From NCBI RefSeq assembly GCF_004745525.1, contig NZ_RKLY01000005.1, forward strand, positions 1 to 64,000: DNA of 64,000 nucleotides, written 5' to 3'. The notes below the pieces were generated by a model. It saw nothing but the letters and a program-made list of their open reading frames with translations. It ran no database searches and was not told where the DNA came from. Position numbers and translations under genes: made by a program. This document shows, piece by piece, positions 7,805 through 19,261 of the stretch (the first letter of the stretch is position 1; the number at the start of each line of letters is the position of its first letter). Origin of the DNA: Companilactobacillus suantsaicola. Its GTDB lineage: Bacteria; Bacillota; Bacilli; Lactobacillales; Lactobacillaceae.

Positions 7805-10378
7805 ATGAATAAACGTCGGTTATTTTATTATTCTGGTGCGTTTTTGATTAATTTGGCAATTGTGTCGCTGATTTTTGCTTACTCGAATTTAGTTCCGTTT
7901 GGAACTAATAATTTTTTGAGTAGCGATTTGGGAACACAGTATTTAACTTTTCTGACTGAACTTAGACGGCAGTTGGTTTCTGGCAACTTGCATTTCTACT
8001 TATTCAGTCAATCATTAGGTGATAACTTTTTCCCAGTCATGAGTTATTACTTACTTTCGCCGTTTAATTTGTTATTAGTCTTCTTCAGTTCGAAAAATAT
8101 TCCTGTGGCGGCTGATATTTTGATTATGCTCAAGATTTCCACCATGGGTGTCACGATGGGCTATTTTCTCAGATCGTATTTCAAAAAATATGATGCAGTT
8201 AACTTGTTATTCACAATTGCTTACAGTTTCTGTGGATTCGTGGCGTCTTATTTTTATGACCTGATGTGGTTGGATGCTTTGATCATGTTGCCATTGGTTG
8301 CGGTCGGTGTGATGAAGGTCATCAAAGAGCAGAAGTATCTGCTTTATTATTTCTCAATTCTTTTCGCAATTATTTTTAATTACTATTTAGGCTACATGCT
8401 GTGTATTTTCTCTGTTTGTTTTTTCATCTTTATCGGTTTTGAAGAACGACTATTTCAGAAGCGTGACAAGTGGTTAGTAATTCGCCACTATCTAATTGTT
8501 TCAATTTTGGCTGGTTTGAATTCGGCAGTTGTCTTGATTCCGACTTTGGTGGGGATGTTGAAGACAGCTAAGACTTCATTTAATGTGCTCAACTACTTGC
8601 CGTCCGCTCGATTCGGTTTGGAAGCTTTAACGGAATTGGGAATCGGTGGCAACAGTTACAGTCAGCGGCTTGAACACGGGCCATCGGTTTTTATGACGTC
8701 GATGGTGCTGATTTTATTGTTGAGTTATTTCTTGAGTAAAAAAATTGTTAACCGTGATAAGCAAAACGCCGTTTTCCTACTGGGAATCTTGCTGGTAAGT
8801 ATGTTTGTGACAACTTTTAATACGATGTGGCACATGTTTCAAAATCCGGCCGGCTTTCCGTTTAGAAATAGTTTCATCTTTTCATTTGCCTGTATTTTTA
8901 TTGCGGCGAAGGCATATCAAAACGGCGTTATAACGCAGACTGAAACAATCGTCAAAAGTAGCTGTTTAGCAGGGGCTTTGTTGAGTATCGGTTACTTAAC
9001 TTTGTGGCTGTTGCCAAAGACTATCAGTCAATTAGGATTTGATCAGTTGAGCGGCAATATCAATGGCAATTATTATTGGTTGAGTTTACTGTGCATCGTT
9101 CTTTCGGGATTTTTCTTAGTGATGATCAAGTATAATCGTAAGTACAGTTTGTTGCTATTTATAGTAGTTACTTTTGAAGTTACCGCCAATTTTACGTCAG
9201 TTATGGCGACTGCAAATTTTGGTAATCAGGCAATTTATCAAGCTGAATTCGACCAAGAAAACAAAATTTTACAAGAGGTCAAAGATAGAAGTCACTTAGG
9301 ACATCGAATTATCGTTTCCAAGTCTGGTTTGAATCGAGCCTTTCCGGAAAAGTACAATAATTATAACGATCCGATTTTGTTTAATATCAATGGCCTCAGC
9401 TTGTATAGCTCAACTTTGAATCAGGATACGTTACAGATGATGCAGGATTTAGGGTATTATAGTTTAAATGTTCGTCGAGTCAGTTATTTTGGTGGAACCA
9501 AGATCACCAATGCACTTCTCGGTGTTTATTATCAAGTTCGGCAGTGGAACAAACACTATTATGTTGAGGAAAACTATCATGCGCCGACCTTAGGCTTTTT
9601 GGTAAATAAAGATATTTATCATTTTAAGATGAAAAAAGGTCAGGCTTTGTCCAATCAAGATCGACTTTGGCAAGCAATCAACGGCAGTAGTGCTGAGTAT
9701 TTGAAGAATGTTCTGTTGACGAGCATGCAGCAATCGAGTGTCAATCATCAAAAAAGCTACACTTACCAGCTAGTTCCACGAGCAACGGGACCGTTATACT
9801 TTAATGTAACGCCGTTTAATTTTAATGCAGAAAAAATCTACGTCAACAATAAACGAGTCAAACCGGCGCACATCAATGTTTACAAGAGTGCCACTTTGAA
9901 GCTGGGGACTTTTAAACGGAATCAAAAGGTTAAGGTCCAAATTTTGGCGAAGCAGTCACTGAATGTGAATCCCGGAAACTTCATGTCACTTGATCAGAAG
10001 AAATTTAATTTAACGACTGATAAACTTAAACGGAATTCACTCAACATTAAATCGGACTTGAATCACGATACCGTAAGAGGCACGATAAATGTTAAGCAGG
10101 CGAGTCCTTTGTTGTTGAGTATCCCTTATGATGATGGTTGGAGTGCCAAGGTTGACGGTCAAACAGTCCAGATTCATAAAGTCGCTTCTGATTTAATGGC
10201 GATTGATTTAAAGAAAGGGAATCATCAAGTCACTTTGGACTATCAAGTTCCCGGCTTGAAACTTGGTTGGGTGATTTCTATCACTGCGATTATTTTGTTT
10301 ATTGGCTTTTTGCTGATAGAAAAGTCAAATATTAGATTTAAAACATTTAATAAAAAGTCTAATAGAACTAAATTATAA
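7805..10378 (+). CDS. YfhO-family multi-pass membrane protein
   Basis: An 857-residue polytopic protein of the bacterial YfhO family. It has about 13 hydrophobic segments up to residue ~500, a soluble extracytoplasmic region, and a final transmembrane helix before a basic C-terminus (KSNIRFKTFNKKSNRTKL). Family members are GT-C-like enzymes proposed to transfer undecaprenyl-phosphate-linked sugars to teichoic acids or other envelope polymers. The frame is open upstream to 7682, but that part lies inside repeat U3; ATG 7805 has AGGAG 8 nt before it. The lipid-sugar synthase at 26628 could be a partner, though it is distant. The acceptor is unknown. Confidence 0.85.
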   Translation: MNKRRLFYYSGAFLINLAIVSLIFAYSNLVPFGTNNFLSSDLGTQYLTFLTELRRQLVSGNLHFYLFSQSLGDNFFPVMSYYLLSPFNLLLVFFSSKNIPVAADILIMLKISTMGVTMGYFLRSYFKKYDAVNLLFTIAYSFCGFVASYFYDLMWLDALIMLPLVAVGVMKVIKEQKYLLYYFSILFAIIFNYYLGYMLCIFSVCFFIFIGFEERLFQKRDKWLVIRHYLIVSILAGLNSAVVLIPTLVGMLKTAKTSFNVLNYLPSARFGLEALTELGIGGNSYSQRLEHGPSVFMTSMVLILLLSYFLSKKIVNRDKQNAVFLLGILLVSMFVTTFNTMWHMFQNPAGFPFRNSFIFSFACIFIAAKAYQNGVITQTETIVKSSCLAGALLSIGYLTLWLLPKTISQLGFDQLSGNINGNYYWLSLLCIVLSGFFLVMIKYNRKYSLLLFIVVTFEVTANFTSVMATANFGNQAIYQAEFDQENKILQEVKDRSHLGHRIIVSKSGLNRAFPEKYNNYNDPILFNINGLSLYSSTLNQDTLQMMQDLGYYSLNVRRVSYFGGTKITNALLGVYYQVRQWNKHYYVEENYHAPTLGFLVNKDIYHFKMKKGQALSNQDRLWQAINGSSAEYLKNVLLTSMQQSSVNHQKSYTYQLVPRATGPLYFNVTPFNFNAEKIYVNNKRVKPAHINVYKSATLKLGTFKRNQKVKVQILAKQSLNVNPGNFMSLDQKKFNLTTDKLKRNSLNIKSDLNHDTVRGTINVKQASPLLLSIPYDDGWSAKVDGQTVQIHKVASDLMAIDLKKGNHQVTLDYQVPGLKLGWVISITAIILFIGFLLIEKSNIRFKTFNKKSNRTKL

Positions 10379-10421
10379 AAAATCTTACGGAAACATTTGC
10401 AAAATTCTGTAGATGTTATAA

Positions 10422-11970
<1,549 letters not shown>

Positions 11971-11972
<2 letters not shown>

Positions 11973-11987
11973 GGCCACGCCTTTTTT
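11971..11987 (+). terminator. short hairpin between the glycerol kinase genes
   Basis: AAGGC CAC GCCTT followed by T5 overlaps the glpK stop codon. A 5-bp stem is weak, so it may only partly reduce read-through into the second kinase gene. Confidence 0.45.
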
Positions 11988-12005
11988 GTTGTGTGGGAGT
12001 AAATA

Positions 12006-13508
12006 ATGGATAAAGAATACATTTTAGCGATTGATGAGGGAACAACTACTGCTAGAGCGATTATTTTTGATCATGAAGGCAAACAGGTTGCTATCGCCAG
12101 ACATCCCATTAGACAAATTTTACCTAACCCCGGTTGGGTCGAACACGAACCCAATGAGATTTGGAATGCCATTCAAACAACGATTGCCACCGCATTGATC
12201 GATTCTGGTATCAAGCCTAAACAGATCAAAGCGATTGGAATTGCTAGTCAACGTGAAACGACGGTCGTTTGGGATAAAAAGACCGGTTTGCCGATCTATA
12301 ACGCTATCGTCTGGCAAAGTCGGCAGACAGCCAATTTAGCTAACGACTTGATCAAGCAAGGTTATAAGGAAGAGATTCATCAAAAAACTGGTTTGATCAT
12401 CAGCCCTTATTTCTCAGCGACAAAGATTCGTTGGATCTTGGATCATGTCAAAGGCGCTCAGGAAAAAGCTGAAAACGGTGAACTTTTGTTTGGAACAATC
12501 AACACATGGTTATTGTGGAAATTGACAGATGGTGAAAGCTTCCTAACTGATGCCGCTAACGCTAGTCGAACGATGTTATTCAATATCAACACGTTAGAAT
12601 GGGATGAAGATTTATTAAAAATCTTTAATATTCCTAAGAAAATGCTTCCAGAAGTTAAATCTAACTCCGAAATTTTTGGCGTGACACAAAATTATCAATT
12701 TTATGGATCAGAAGTTCCCATTTCGGGGATGACGGGTTCGCAACAAGCTTCGTTATTTGGACAGATGGCCTTTGAACCGGGGATGGTCAAGAACACTTAT
12801 GGAACGGGTGCATTTGCGGTCATGAATACCGGCAATAAGCCTGCTTTGTCTGATAACAACCTTTTGACGACGATTGCTTATAGTCTTAACGGTGAGGTCA
12901 AATATGCCTTAGAAGGCTCTGTATTCGTCGCTGGAGCGGCTTTACAGTGGTTAAGGGATGAGATGGATCTAATTGACAGTACTCCTGAAACTTCAGACGC
13001 TGCCAAACAATCAACCGACATGGATGAAGTCTACGTTGTACCAGCTTTTGCTGGCTTAGGTGCTCCTTATTGGGATAATCACGCTCACGGAACGATTTTT
13101 GGCTTAACTCGTGGCACAACGGACAAGGATATTATCAAGGCAACACTACAGGCAATCGCCTATCAGACCAAAGATATTATTGAAACGATGCGCTCTGACG
13201 CTAAGATGCCAATTGAGCTCTTAAAGGTTGATGGGGCAGCTACCGCCAACGAATATTTGATGCAATTTCAAGCTGATATTTTAGGAATCGACTTGCAAAG
13301 GTCCTCAGAATTAGAGACTACTTCCTTAGGAGTTGCTTTCATGGCAGGATTAGGAGTCGGTTTCTGGAAAGATTTGGACGATATTAAAAAGAATTATCAA
13401 GTCGGTAAGACTTATCACGCTCAAATGTCAGAAAAGAAGCGTTTAGATCTCTATGATGGCTGGCAAAAAGCGGTTTCAGCAACGATGGCATTCAAACACA
13501 ATGGTTAA
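12006..13508 (+). CDS. glycerol kinase paralogue, predicted catalytically inactive
   Basis: A 500-residue FGGY protein aligning without gaps to the upstream GlpK through residue 250. Glycerol-contact residues R83, E84, W103 and Y135 and the first-motif D10 remain. The catalytic base is replaced (D245 to [11 protein letters not shown]), and the HPr-phosphorylated histidine is gone (H231 to Q, YQFYG). N81 is S, and the ATP-site DGGAANN reads DGAATAN. The frame is intact with a GGGAG site, so it is under selection and not a pseudogene. It may be a regulatory pseudoenzyme, a subunit partner of GlpK, or a kinase for another polyol; I cannot tell which. A terminator follows at 13513. Confidence 0.85.
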   Translation: MDKEYILAIDEGTTTARAIIFDHEGKQVAIARHPIRQILPNPGWVEHEPNEIWNAIQTTIATALIDSGIKPKQIKAIGIASQRETTVVWDKKTGLPIYNAIVWQSRQTANLANDLIKQGYKEEIHQKTGLIISPYFSATKIRWILDHVKGAQEKAENGELLFGTINTWLLWKLTDGESFLTDAANASRTMLFNINTLEWDEDLLKIFNIPKKMLPEVKSNSEIFGVTQNYQFYGSEVPISGMTGSQQASLFGQMAFEPGMVKNTYGTGAFAVMNTGNKPALSDNNLLTTIAYSLNGEVKYALEGSVFVAGAALQWLRDEMDLIDSTPETSDAAKQSTDMDEVYVVPAFAGLGAPYWDNHAHGTIFGLTRGTTDKDIIKATLQAIAYQTKDIIETMRSDAKMPIELLKVDGAATANEYLMQFQADILGIDLQRSSELETTSLGVAFMAGLGVGFWKDLDDIKKNYQVGKTYHAQMSEKKRLDLYDGWQKAVSATMAFKHNG

Positions 13509-13512
13509 TATT

Positions 13513-13549
13513 TATAAGAGTCTATCTTAAAAGGCTCTTATTTTTTTTT
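13513..13549 (+). terminator. terminator of the glycerol kinase pair
   Basis: ATAAGAG pairs with CTCTTAT, followed by nine Ts. Confidence 0.85.
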
Positions 13550-13590
13550 GTTGATATAAAAGCAATCCGGTACTTTTTATTAAAAACACT

Positions 13591-13619
13591 TTGACATGAG
13601 TTTTTGAAAAGTTTAATAT
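13591..13619 (+). promoter_or_regulatory. promoter of the peptide transporter
   Basis: A perfect TTGACA -35, 17-nt spacer and TAATAT -10. Confidence 0.85.
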
Positions 13620-13655
13620 TAATACATCTTTGTGTAATGTGAGGAGAAATTTTTA

Positions 13656-15131
13656 ATGGATAAGAAAGCAGACCGAGGATTTTTCGGTCAACCTAAAGGG
13701 TTGCGTACGCTGTTCTTAACTGAATTTTGGGAGAGATTCAGTTATTACGGTATGCGTGCCATTCTGTTGTACTACATGTACTATGCTGTCACTAAAGGCG
13801 GTTTGGGCATGGATCGTACAACAGCAGCCTCTGTTATGTCCATTTATGGTTCACTAGTTTATATGTCTAGTGTGCTAGGTGGATTTATCAGTGACAGATT
13901 TATGGGAGCCAGAAGAACTGTCTTCTGGGGTGGTGTTGCCATTATGTTTGGTCACATCGTCTTGTCGCTTCCAATTGGAGAAACTGGTTTATTCGTTTCT
14001 ATTGGACTTATCGTCCTAGGTACCGGACTATTGAAGCCAAACGTATCCGAAATGGTTGGTGGATTATATACTGAAGGAGATCCAAGACGTGATTCTGGAT
14101 TCAGTATTTATGTCATGGGTATCAACTTAGGCTCATTGTTTGCTCCACCAGCAGTTACTTTTATGTGGAAAGGTATTAGTTTCCACGCGGGATTCTCATT
14201 AGCTGCTATTGGTATGTTTATTGGATTGATTGTTTACTGGTGGGACGGACGTAAGTATCTTCCTAAAGAAAGCTTACAAGCCCCAGATCCAATTACTGAT
14301 GAGGAACGTAGTAAGTTCTTCAGACGTCTAATCATCGCATTAGTCGCCATCGTTGTAATTGTCGTCGTAATGATCTTTACGCACGCCTTTACAATCGACA
14401 ATATCATCTTGATCATCAGTATCTTAGGTATTGCCTTGCCGGTTGGATACTTCATCATGATGTTAACAAGTAAGAAAGTTACTAAGATTGAAAGATCACG
14501 AGTACTGGCTTACATCCCATTGTTCATCGCTGCGATGATCTTCTGGGCAATTGAAGAACAAGGTTCAGTTGTTTTGGCATTATTTGCTGCCGAACAAACA
14601 CAATTGAACTTTGCCGGATTCCACTTGGCACCATCACAGTTCCAAATGTTGAACCCATTCTTCATCATCATCTATACACCAATCTTTGCTTGGTTATGGA
14701 TCAAACTTGGCAAACGCCAACCATCATCACCATCTAAATTCTGGATGGGACTAATCGCAACAGCTATTTCTTACTTCGTGTTAATTATTCCATTGATGGG
14801 ATTAGCACCAGGCGGAAAAGTTAGTCCACTTTGGCTAGTATTGAGTTGGGGAATCATCGAAATTGGTGAAATGTTGATCTCACCAGTTGGATTGTCAGCC
14901 ACAACAAAACTTGCACCAAAAGCCTTCGCTGGTCAAATGATGAGTATGTGGTTCTTAGCCGACTCAGCCGGACAAGCAGCCAACGCTCAATTAGTTAAAT
15001 TGTTCGTTCCAGGAGACCCACAAAACGAAATGATGTTCTTCGGCGTTACAGGAATTGTAACGTTGGTAGCAGCATTAGTATTGATTTTGTTCGTGCCTAG
15101 AATTAAGAAATTGATGGGTGGAGTAAACTAG
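13656..15131 (+). CDS. dtpT: POT-family proton-coupled di/tripeptide transporter
   Basis: A 491-residue MFS transporter of the POT/PTR family. The signature EFWERFSYYGMRAILLYY (ExxERFxYYG, proton coupling and substrate binding in the first helix) is at residues 24-41. About 14 hydrophobic helices and the EEQGS stretch in the second half also fit bacterial DtpT. It imports di- and tripeptides with protons, feeding amino-acid needs of a lactic acid bacterium. Strong promoter and GAGGAG site, so probably monocistronic. Its TAG stop is followed within 6 nt by a family 2 repeat. Confidence 0.94.
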   Translation: MDKKADRGFFGQPKGLRTLFLTEFWERFSYYGMRAILLYYMYYAVTKGGLGMDRTTAASVMSIYGSLVYMSSVLGGFISDRFMGARRTVFWGGVAIMFGHIVLSLPIGETGLFVSIGLIVLGTGLLKPNVSEMVGGLYTEGDPRRDSGFSIYVMGINLGSLFAPPAVTFMWKGISFHAGFSLAAIGMFIGLIVYWWDGRKYLPKESLQAPDPITDEERSKFFRRLIIALVAIVVIVVVMIFTHAFTIDNIILIISILGIALPVGYFIMMLTSKKVTKIERSRVLAYIPLFIAAMIFWAIEEQGSVVLALFAAEQTQLNFAGFHLAPSQFQMLNPFFIIIYTPIFAWLWIKLGKRQPSSPSKFWMGLIATAISYFVLIIPLMGLAPGGKVSPLWLVLSWGIIEIGEMLISPVGLSATTKLAPKAFAGQMMSMWFLADSAGQAANAQLVKLFVPGDPQNEMMFFGVTGIVTLVAALVLILFVPRIKKLMGGVN

Positions 15132-15137
15132 AGCAGA

Positions 15138-15267
15138 GCGTGTAGCAGGGGCGGTCAGCTCCCGGAGGATAACGTAATTTCACGAATTGCCCGTCGAACT
15201 TTACGGGTGAGTTGGGAAATTTTGTTATCTCGGAGGGAGTTGCCCCTGCGGAACGCGTTTTAGCTAT
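15138..15267 (+). repeat. family 2 long-hairpin repeat, unit V1
   Basis: Clamp GCGT/ACGC, 3x3 internal loop GTA/GGA, then GCAGGGGC/GCCCCTGC and a long imperfect stem (GATAAC../..GTTATC) closed by CCCGT/ACGGG. It ends with the shared GTTTTAGCTAT flank and resembles V3 read on the other strand. Confidence 0.85.
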
Positions 15268-15324
15268 TCCGCATAGAACAATGGTTCTTTTCAAAAAGAA
15301 CAACACTAATCAGTCAAAATAAGA

Positions 15325-15376
15325 AAAAATACCTCGTTAACTGTTTCTTTTCAGGAATAGTGGACGAGGTATTTTT
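15325..15376 (+). terminator. intrinsic terminator after the peptide transporter
   Basis: AAATACCTCGT pairs with ACGAGGTATTT over a 26-nt loop, followed by Ts. It may work in both directions. Confidence 0.7.
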
Positions 15377-15413
15377 GTGTTTAGTCCTTTTGGATTGGTG
15401 GTGGATGAATGCC

Positions 15414-15571
15414 GTCTTCCACAACAGCTCTGGGAAACGCTGGAGAATGTGCGCACGACTTGAAGCCTTTTTCAAACCCGGAAAAATTCTCCAAGCTCGG
15501 CCTTCTAGTAAGCGATGAATCGCTAACTAGAATTTGACGGCTGAGCATTTCCCAGAGCTGTTGCTCCAGAC
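15414..15571 (+). repeat. family 1 cloverleaf repeat, unit U4 (class c)
   Basis: Outer stem CAACAGCTCTGGGAAA/TTTCCCAGAGCTGTTG, clamp GTCT/AGAC, inner hairpin TTCTAGT..AGCGAT around a GAAT-type loop. Left arm of a pair with U5. Confidence 0.85.
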
Positions 15572-15999
15572 TAGATAACGACATTTTTACTTTATATCGG
15601 TGGATTTGGAGTGGGAAAGCAGCATCTATTTGAGGTTGGTGTTAAATTGTTAGATAGTCTGGATACGGTTTTGGGATGAGGAAAACTTTTATGGAAGAAG
15701 ATTGCTGTAATGGGATTAATGACTATCCGTGATTAGAAAAGCATCGTTATAACGCATGGAAGGCGTTTGATTTCAAAACGGAAAAAGAATCTGGCTTATT
15801 TCTAGGTAGAATTAAACCATGAAAAACTAAAATCAAAAGAGCCTTAATGACTTTTTGAAATAATTATTTTATTGGCACATCTTAATTTCGTTTTAAACAG
15901 AGACACACAATAACCCCTAAAACATTAACTCCCACACAAAAAAATAGAAGAACTATTTCTAAATAAAGGGAAAGCAAATAAAAATAAACCAGAAATTCA
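15572..15999. other. spacer between U4 and U5
   Basis: AT-rich and without a gene. Short stretches resemble the spacers of the other pairs (AACTATTTCTAAATAAAGGG near 15948), but I found no clear central hairpin here. Confidence 0.5.
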
Positions 16000-16155
16000 G
16001 TCCGGAGCACAAGCCCTGTGATGACTCAGCCGCCAAATTCTTGTTAGTGCTTTAGCACTTACAAGAAGACCTAGTTTTGAGATTTTGCGTACTTTGCAAA
16101 AGCTCAAAATAGCGTCGGCAGCGTTCCAGCTCATCACAGGGCTTGTGCGGAGGAC
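16000..16155 (-). repeat. family 1 cloverleaf repeat, unit U5 (class b)
   Basis: Outer stem CACAAGCCCTGTGATG-type, clamp GTCC/GGAC, inner hairpin TTCTTGT..AGTGC around a TTTA loop. Right arm of the pair with U4. Confidence 0.85.
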
Positions 16156-16220
16156 GGCATACTACTACAACTAAAAAAAGAACTTCCACTACCAAAAATA
16201 TAATTTTTTTCAATTTTCCC

Positions 16221-16249
16221 TTGAAATGGTCATTGATTTTCGGTAGTAT
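16221..16249 (+). promoter_or_regulatory. promoter of the tRNA-Tyr/tRNA-Gln unit
   Basis: TTGAAA, 17-nt spacer, TAGTAT. Confidence 0.75.
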
Positions 16250-16281
16250 TATTAAGTCGAATGAATGACGTAGCAACTCAT

Positions 16282-16364
16282 GGAGGGGTAGCGAAGTCTG
16301 GCTAAACGCGGCGGACTGTAAATCCGCTCCTTCGGGTTCGGTGGTTCGAATCCACTCCCCTCCA
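16282..16364 (+). tRNA. tRNA-Tyr (GTA)
   Basis: The acceptor arm GGAGGGG/CCCCTCC, anticodon loop CTGTAAA, a long variable arm (TCCTTCGGG) and GGTTCGAATCC T-arm define a class II tRNA-Tyr. The 3' CCA is not encoded. It is co-transcribed with tRNA-Gln 5 nt downstream. Confidence 0.97.
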
Positions 16365-16369
16365 TTCAT

Positions 16370-16441
16370 TGGGTTATAGCCAAGCGGTAAGGCAATGGAC
16401 TTTGACTCCATCATGCGCTGGTTCGAATCCAGCTAACCCAA
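16370..16441 (+). tRNA. tRNA-Gln (TTG)
   Basis: Acceptor TGGGTTA/TAACCCA, anticodon loop ACTTTGACT with anticodon TTG, and T-arm CTGGTTCGAATCCAG. CCA is not encoded. Confidence 0.97.
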
Positions 16442-16448
16442 TAAATGC

Positions 16449-16490
16449 AAAAGGCAAAATTCTGAATATGAATTTTGCCTTTTTATTTTT
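16449..16490 (+). terminator. tRNA unit terminator
   Basis: AAAAGGCAAAATTC pairs with GAATTTTGCCTTTT, followed by Ts. Confidence 0.9.
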
Positions 16491-16575
16491 CTAATTTTTA
16501 GACCAGTTCTTAATTTTTATATGAAATACTGTATAATTAATGGAAGTAATGCGCATAAAGGAGTGCCAATTTAAA

Positions 16576-17277
16576 ATGAAGGTACCAGTATATATACAAA
16601 TTCACAATGAAATAAGAAAAGAAATCGAATCTGGCAAGTGGAGTGTTGGGGAGAGAATCCCTTCAGAAAGACAGCTTTCACAAGACTTCAACGTCAGTCG
16701 AATGACACTAAGACAAGCAATTCAAACATTAGTTGATGAGGGAATCCTTCAAAGACAAGTCGGTTCAGGAACTTATGTAGCAAGTAGTAAAGTTCAAGAA
16801 AAGATGTCTGGAACAACTAGTTTTACGGAAATCACCGAAAGCCAGGGGAAACATCCTTCAAGTAAGACTGTTTCTTATCACGTGGCTGATCCCTCAATCA
16901 GTGAAATGGAAAAATTGAAGTTAGCAGATGGCGACCAAATTTTACGAATGGAAAGAATTCGTTATGCGGATAACCAACCAATTTGTTTCGAAGTCGCAAC
17001 GATTCCAATTTCAATCGTGAAGTCTTTGGATAAAGAAGACATTACGTCTTCTCTATATAAAGCACTTGAAAATAAGGCGGGATTGAAGTTGGGTGACGCA
17101 ACTCAAACTGTTTCTGCAATTTTAGCTTCAGAAAAAATTGCTAACTTTTTGAATGTTAAGCGTGGTTCTGCTATCTTACGAGTTAGACAAGTAACGACTC
17201 TTGATGATGATCGGCCATTTGAATATGTTCGTTCACAATATGCAGGGGATCGTTTCGAATTTTATCTAGAAAGATAA
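16576..17277 (+). CDS. GntR/HutC-family transcriptional regulator with UTRA domain
   Basis: A 233-residue repressor-type protein. Residues about 1-70 are a GntR winged helix (VYIQIHNEIRKEIESGKW, PSERQLSQDFNVSRMTLRQA); residues about 90-230 are a UTRA effector domain ending RSQYAGDRFEFYLER. HutC members bind sugars, amino-sugar phosphates or similar small effectors. No sugar gene is adjacent, so the target is unknown. ATG 16576 is preferred although AAAGGAG lies 12 nt upstream, because the next in-frame ATG (16540) has no ribosome binding site. TATAAT at 16532-16537 is a likely -10. Confidence 0.88.
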   Translation: MKVPVYIQIHNEIRKEIESGKWSVGERIPSERQLSQDFNVSRMTLRQAIQTLVDEGILQRQVGSGTYVASSKVQEKMSGTTSFTEITESQGKHPSSKTVSYHVADPSISEMEKLKLADGDQILRMERIRYADNQPICFEVATIPISIVKSLDKEDITSSLYKALENKAGLKLGDATQTVSAILASEKIANFLNVKRGSAILRVRQVTTLDDDRPFEYVRSQYAGDRFEFYLER

Positions 17278-17372
17278 TCTTTTTTTAATGTAACAATGAT
17301 TATCTTTAAATTTCGATTTAAGGTACTATATTATTTAACATGTTTTTAAATCTTTAACTGGGAGTCACCACT

Positions 17373-18767
17373 ATGCAAAGTTTTATTAAAAAGTACAGCA
17401 TTTTCTTAATGTTGTACATCGTCTTTCAACCGGTACTAGATGCAGTTACTGGATTGATGACTCAAGCACATATGAACGTTTCGTTTGGGGTATTGATTCG
17501 TATGGCCGTTATGGCGGTTACGGTGTTCTATCTGTTACTTTTCTTAGTCTTGAATCGCGATAATCGACACGGTTTTATGGTTATGGGGTATTTTGTCGTT
17601 TTAGGACTAGTTTCCGCCATCAGTATGATAATTAATTACAAGACGAAGACATTATTTGTAACATCACTTGAAATTTCAACTTTAGCTAAAAGTTTGTACT
17701 ATCCAATAATGTTGTTAGCTTACTTCTATGCCTTTGAAGAATTGGCTGAGGATCGTATTATCAACCGATTTTTCCCAAAGGTAATTTTTATTGCGATCAA
17801 TATCATCAGTGTAATTATGATAATTGCTCACTTTACTAACACAAGTTTCAGCTCGTATTCATATTATAAATTAGGTGAGAGTGGTTGGTTCTTTGCGGCC
17901 AATGAACTAAGTGCCATCGTTTCAATCACTTTCCCAATTATGATTTGGTATGCACTGAAAAAAATTAACATTTGGCAACGACTTTATTACTGGATCTCAA
18001 TCATTTTAGCAGTCTACTCAGCATTACTAATAGGAACTAAAGGTTCACTACTAGCCTTGTTATTCAGTTTGTGCATGGGAATTCTAGCTAGCGTGATTCA
18101 ATTCTTCAAGAACCGTTCCGGGAGAAAATATTTTGCCGGGGTAATTGCCTTGTTAGTAATCACGCTTGGAGGAATCATCGCTGCCTATCCAGCAATGGCG
18201 GTTTCGAGAACAGCTGAATTGCATACAGAAATGATTCAAGATAAAAAGCAAAAAGCTAAGACCAAAAAAGGTATCACTAAAGACCAAGAGAAGTATGTCA
18301 AAACGAACAAAACCGTTTCATACTTATTCAGTGGTCGGACAGTCTACTTTGAAAATGCTGCCCACAACTTTAAGAAGGCAACTTTGCCACAAAAGGTCTT
18401 TGGAATGGGTTACGCAACTAGTTTCAAGAAAGTTCGTGACGCTAAGTTAGTCGAAATGGACTACGTCGACATCTTCTTCCAATTTGGATTTATCGGCACG
18501 ATCATCTTCTTAGCACCACTAGCATATTGTTTGATTTACTTGATTGGCGCTTTCTTGAGAAAGTTCAAGGATATGTGGTCAATCAAGTGGGCTATGTTAG
18601 TAGCCAGTGTAATTTTAGGCTTTGGAATGGCCTTGATGACCGGACACGTTATTGAAGCACCATCAGTAAGTATCTACTTCGTTTCAATACTAGCTTATGC
18701 ATTGTTCAATGCTCGGATCTTTTTACGAATGAACGAGGATCCTTATACTATTGATGTTGAAAGATAA
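17373..18767 (+). CDS. O-antigen ligase/polymerase-like membrane protein
   Basis: A 464-residue protein with about 11 transmembrane segments and a large extracytoplasmic loop around residues 280-345 (rich in Lys/Thr, with an SGRTVYFENAAHNF segment). This layout is typical of the Wzy/O-antigen ligase family, which join lipid-linked glycan units at the outer face of the membrane. The downstream convergent TagA-type and GT4 glycosyltransferases fit a role in envelope polysaccharide assembly, but no full polysaccharide cluster is present. GGGAG ribosome site, single gene. The product glycan is unknown. Confidence 0.75.
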   Translation: MQSFIKKYSIFLMLYIVFQPVLDAVTGLMTQAHMNVSFGVLIRMAVMAVTVFYLLLFLVLNRDNRHGFMVMGYFVVLGLVSAISMIINYKTKTLFVTSLEISTLAKSLYYPIMLLAYFYAFEELAEDRIINRFFPKVIFIAINIISVIMIIAHFTNTSFSSYSYYKLGESGWFFAANELSAIVSITFPIMIWYALKKINIWQRLYYWISIILAVYSALLIGTKGSLLALLFSLCMGILASVIQFFKNRSGRKYFAGVIALLVITLGGIIAAYPAMAVSRTAELHTEMIQDKKQKAKTKKGITKDQEKYVKTNKTVSYLFSGRTVYFENAAHNFKKATLPQKVFGMGYATSFKKVRDAKLVEMDYVDIFFQFGFIGTIIFLAPLAYCLIYLIGAFLRKFKDMWSIKWAMLVASVILGFGMALMTGHVIEAPSVSIYFVSILAYALFNARIFLRMNEDPYTIDVER

Positions 18768-18814
18768 TTTTAAAGTTACGTTAGTTCTGTAGTTTGGGTA
18801 GGTGTTAAATTGTC

Positions 18815-18973
18815 GTCTTCCGCAACAGCTCTGGGAAACGCTGGAACGCTGTGGACGCAACTTGAAGCCAATTCCAAAAGCGGGAATTGTCTCCAAGATT
18901 GGTCTTTCACTAAACGCTAAAGCGTTAAGAGAAATTTCACGGCTGAGCATTTCCCAGAGCTGTTGCTCCAGAC
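18815..18973 (+). repeat. family 1 cloverleaf repeat, unit U6 (class c)
   Basis: Outer stem CAACAGCTCTGGGAAA/TTTCCCAGAGCTGTTG, clamp GTCT/AGAC, inner hairpin around CTAAAG with AACGCT/AGCGTT. Left arm of the pair with U7, between convergent genes. Confidence 0.85.
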
Positions 18974-19021
18974 TAAATAACGTTTCTTATGTTTTATCTT
19001 AATAAATTCAGAAATTTAATA

Positions 19022-19098
19022 TAGCACCTATTCAAAAGATGTGTTGGACTGATTTATAGTCAATTCAGCGGTTCTTATGAATGGGTGTTTTTATTTTG
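19022..19098. repeat. central hairpin of the U6-U7 pair
   Basis: ATAGCACCTATTC on the left pairs imperfectly with GAATGGGTGTTTTT on the right. The same TAGCAyCTATTC hairpin occurs in the pairs at 28.9 and 60.1 kb and beside U10. Confidence 0.6.
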
Positions 19099-19261
19099 TT
19101 TTAAATCAATAAAATAAGCTCTATTATCTCATATACTGTTTCGTGTAAGGATAATAAAGCTTATATTTTTTACTTTAGAATTTATATTCTTTAACTATCA
19201 GTGTATAGAGCCACTATTTCTAAAAGGGTAGAAAGCAAATAACATAAAAAAATGAAATTTA

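Noticed and set aside
16052-16414. 120-codon minus-strand frame
   Set aside because: Crosses repeat U5 and both tRNA genes, so it is a by-product of non-coding sequence.
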